Of a stretch of DNA of 6,277 nucleotides, positions 6,018-6,277 are shown piece after piece. The notes under the pieces were generated by a model. The model was given only the letters and a program-made list of their open reading frames with translations, did not search any database and had not been told where the DNA came from. Origin of the DNA: Candidatus Thorarchaeota archaeon (GTDB taxonomy: Archaea; Asgardarchaeota; Thorarchaeia; Thorarchaeales; Thorarchaeaceae); NCBI GenBank assembly GCA_016839345.1, contig JAEOUL010000299.1, positions 1 through 6,277 of the forward strand, read 5' to 3'. Both the position numbers and the translations under genes were made by a program. Every line of letters starts with the position of its first letter. Within the stretch, counting starts at the first letter, position 1.

Positions 6018-6277
6018 ATGCGCTCTTACGACCTTGGCACATTGAATGTAGATGATCATGATGTAGAGAATCTCACTGAAGCCCTTGGAATCCCGATTGA
6101 ACGTTTTGAGTCCATTGTCAATCTTGCCAAGGAAGCATGGGACCATGAAAATACTATCAGTGAGTCTATTGAATACTTGGCTCAGCGAGCAAAAGAATCT
6201 CGTGAAGATAGGAGTGCGGAACCAATCACTGGATCAGAGCTTGTGCTAGCTTTCATTTTCTTCGGTCGAATCTGGGA
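6018..6277 (+). CDS. Hypothetical protein, N-terminal fragment
   Basis: An open frame starts at ATG 6018 and runs off the window after 86 codons with no stop. It has a GGTGA ribosome binding site and an upstream TATA-like box. I do not recognise the family. The peptide begins MRSYDLGTLNVDDHDVENLT. Residues about 13-66 are rich in Asp/Glu with spaced hydrophobics, suggesting amphipathic helices (ALGIPIERFESIVNLAKEAW, 22-41). A hydrophobic stretch, ELVLAFIFFGRIW (74-86), could begin a buried helix or a membrane segment. There are no cysteines and no recognisable DNA-binding motif in the visible part. It is transcribed divergently from the glp operon, so a regulatory or functional link is possible but unsupported by motif evidence. 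Confidence 0.7.
   Translation, partial: MRSYDLGTLNVDDHDVENLTEALGIPIERFESIVNLAKEAWDHENTISESIEYLAQRAKESREDRSAEPITGSELVLAFIFFGRIW

Noticed and set aside
5833..6042. Minus-strand 69-codon frame across the intergenic region
   Set aside because: It overlaps the start of glpA in another frame and the start of the rightward gene, and covers the promoter signals. No ribosome site or recognisable product.
1..6277. Transcription terminator, RNA gene, CRISPR or mobile element
   Set aside because: No GC hairpin with a T-run, tRNA-like cloverleaf, spaced direct repeats or transposase-like frame was seen. The genes are contiguous and co-directional up to the divergent promoter.

Overview
This window reads as one end of a polycistronic catabolic operon from a prokaryote that is most likely archaeal. 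The support for archaea is modest. A TATA-like box (TTAAATATA) sits at an archaeal distance upstream of the right-hand gene. Shine-Dalgarno sequences of the GGAGGTGA type recur, and the operon's start codons mix ATG, TTG and GTG. The enzyme set (GlpABC with CCG-domain iron-sulfur subunits) also suits archaea. By eye the base composition is moderately AT-rich. I lean towards an uncultivated mesophilic archaeon, possibly Asgard or Thermoplasmata-like, but the sequence does not fix the lineage.

Minus-strand operon, 5867 down to 1. Five genes are packed with no real gaps, in transcription order: glpA (5867-4185), glpB (4184-2811), glpC (2809-1571), a FAD-binding type-4 protein resembling alkyl-DHAP synthase (1574-135), and the first 46 codons of an iron-sulfur protein (138-1, cut by the window edge). 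Junctions are 0 bp, 1 bp, then two 4-bp GTGA overlaps. Internal genes have recognisable Shine-Dalgarno sequences. GlpA, GlpB and GlpC together form the respiratory (anaerobic-type) glycerol-3-phosphate dehydrogenase: GlpA oxidises sn-glycerol-3-phosphate to dihydroxyacetone phosphate (DHAP), and GlpB and GlpC pass the electrons on through FAD/FeS centres. The fourth and fifth genes look like a second flavin plus Fe-S module co-transcribed with it. The fourth protein carries AGPS-like signatures, and AGPS works on an acylated derivative of the DHAP that GlpABC produces.

Intergenic region 5868-6017 (150 bp). This is a divergent promoter region. It holds a TATA-like box for the rightward gene, a perfect 10-bp palindrome GTGTATACAC near the operon start, and a perfect inverted repeat (8-bp arms, 4-nt loop) that puts the GGTGA ribosome binding site of the rightward gene in its loop and arm.

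Plus strand, 6018 to the end. This is the first 86 codons of an acidic, helix-rich protein of unknown function, transcribed away from the operon.

No RNA genes, mobile elements, CRISPR arrays or terminators were seen. No glycerol kinase or glycerol transporter lies inside the window.
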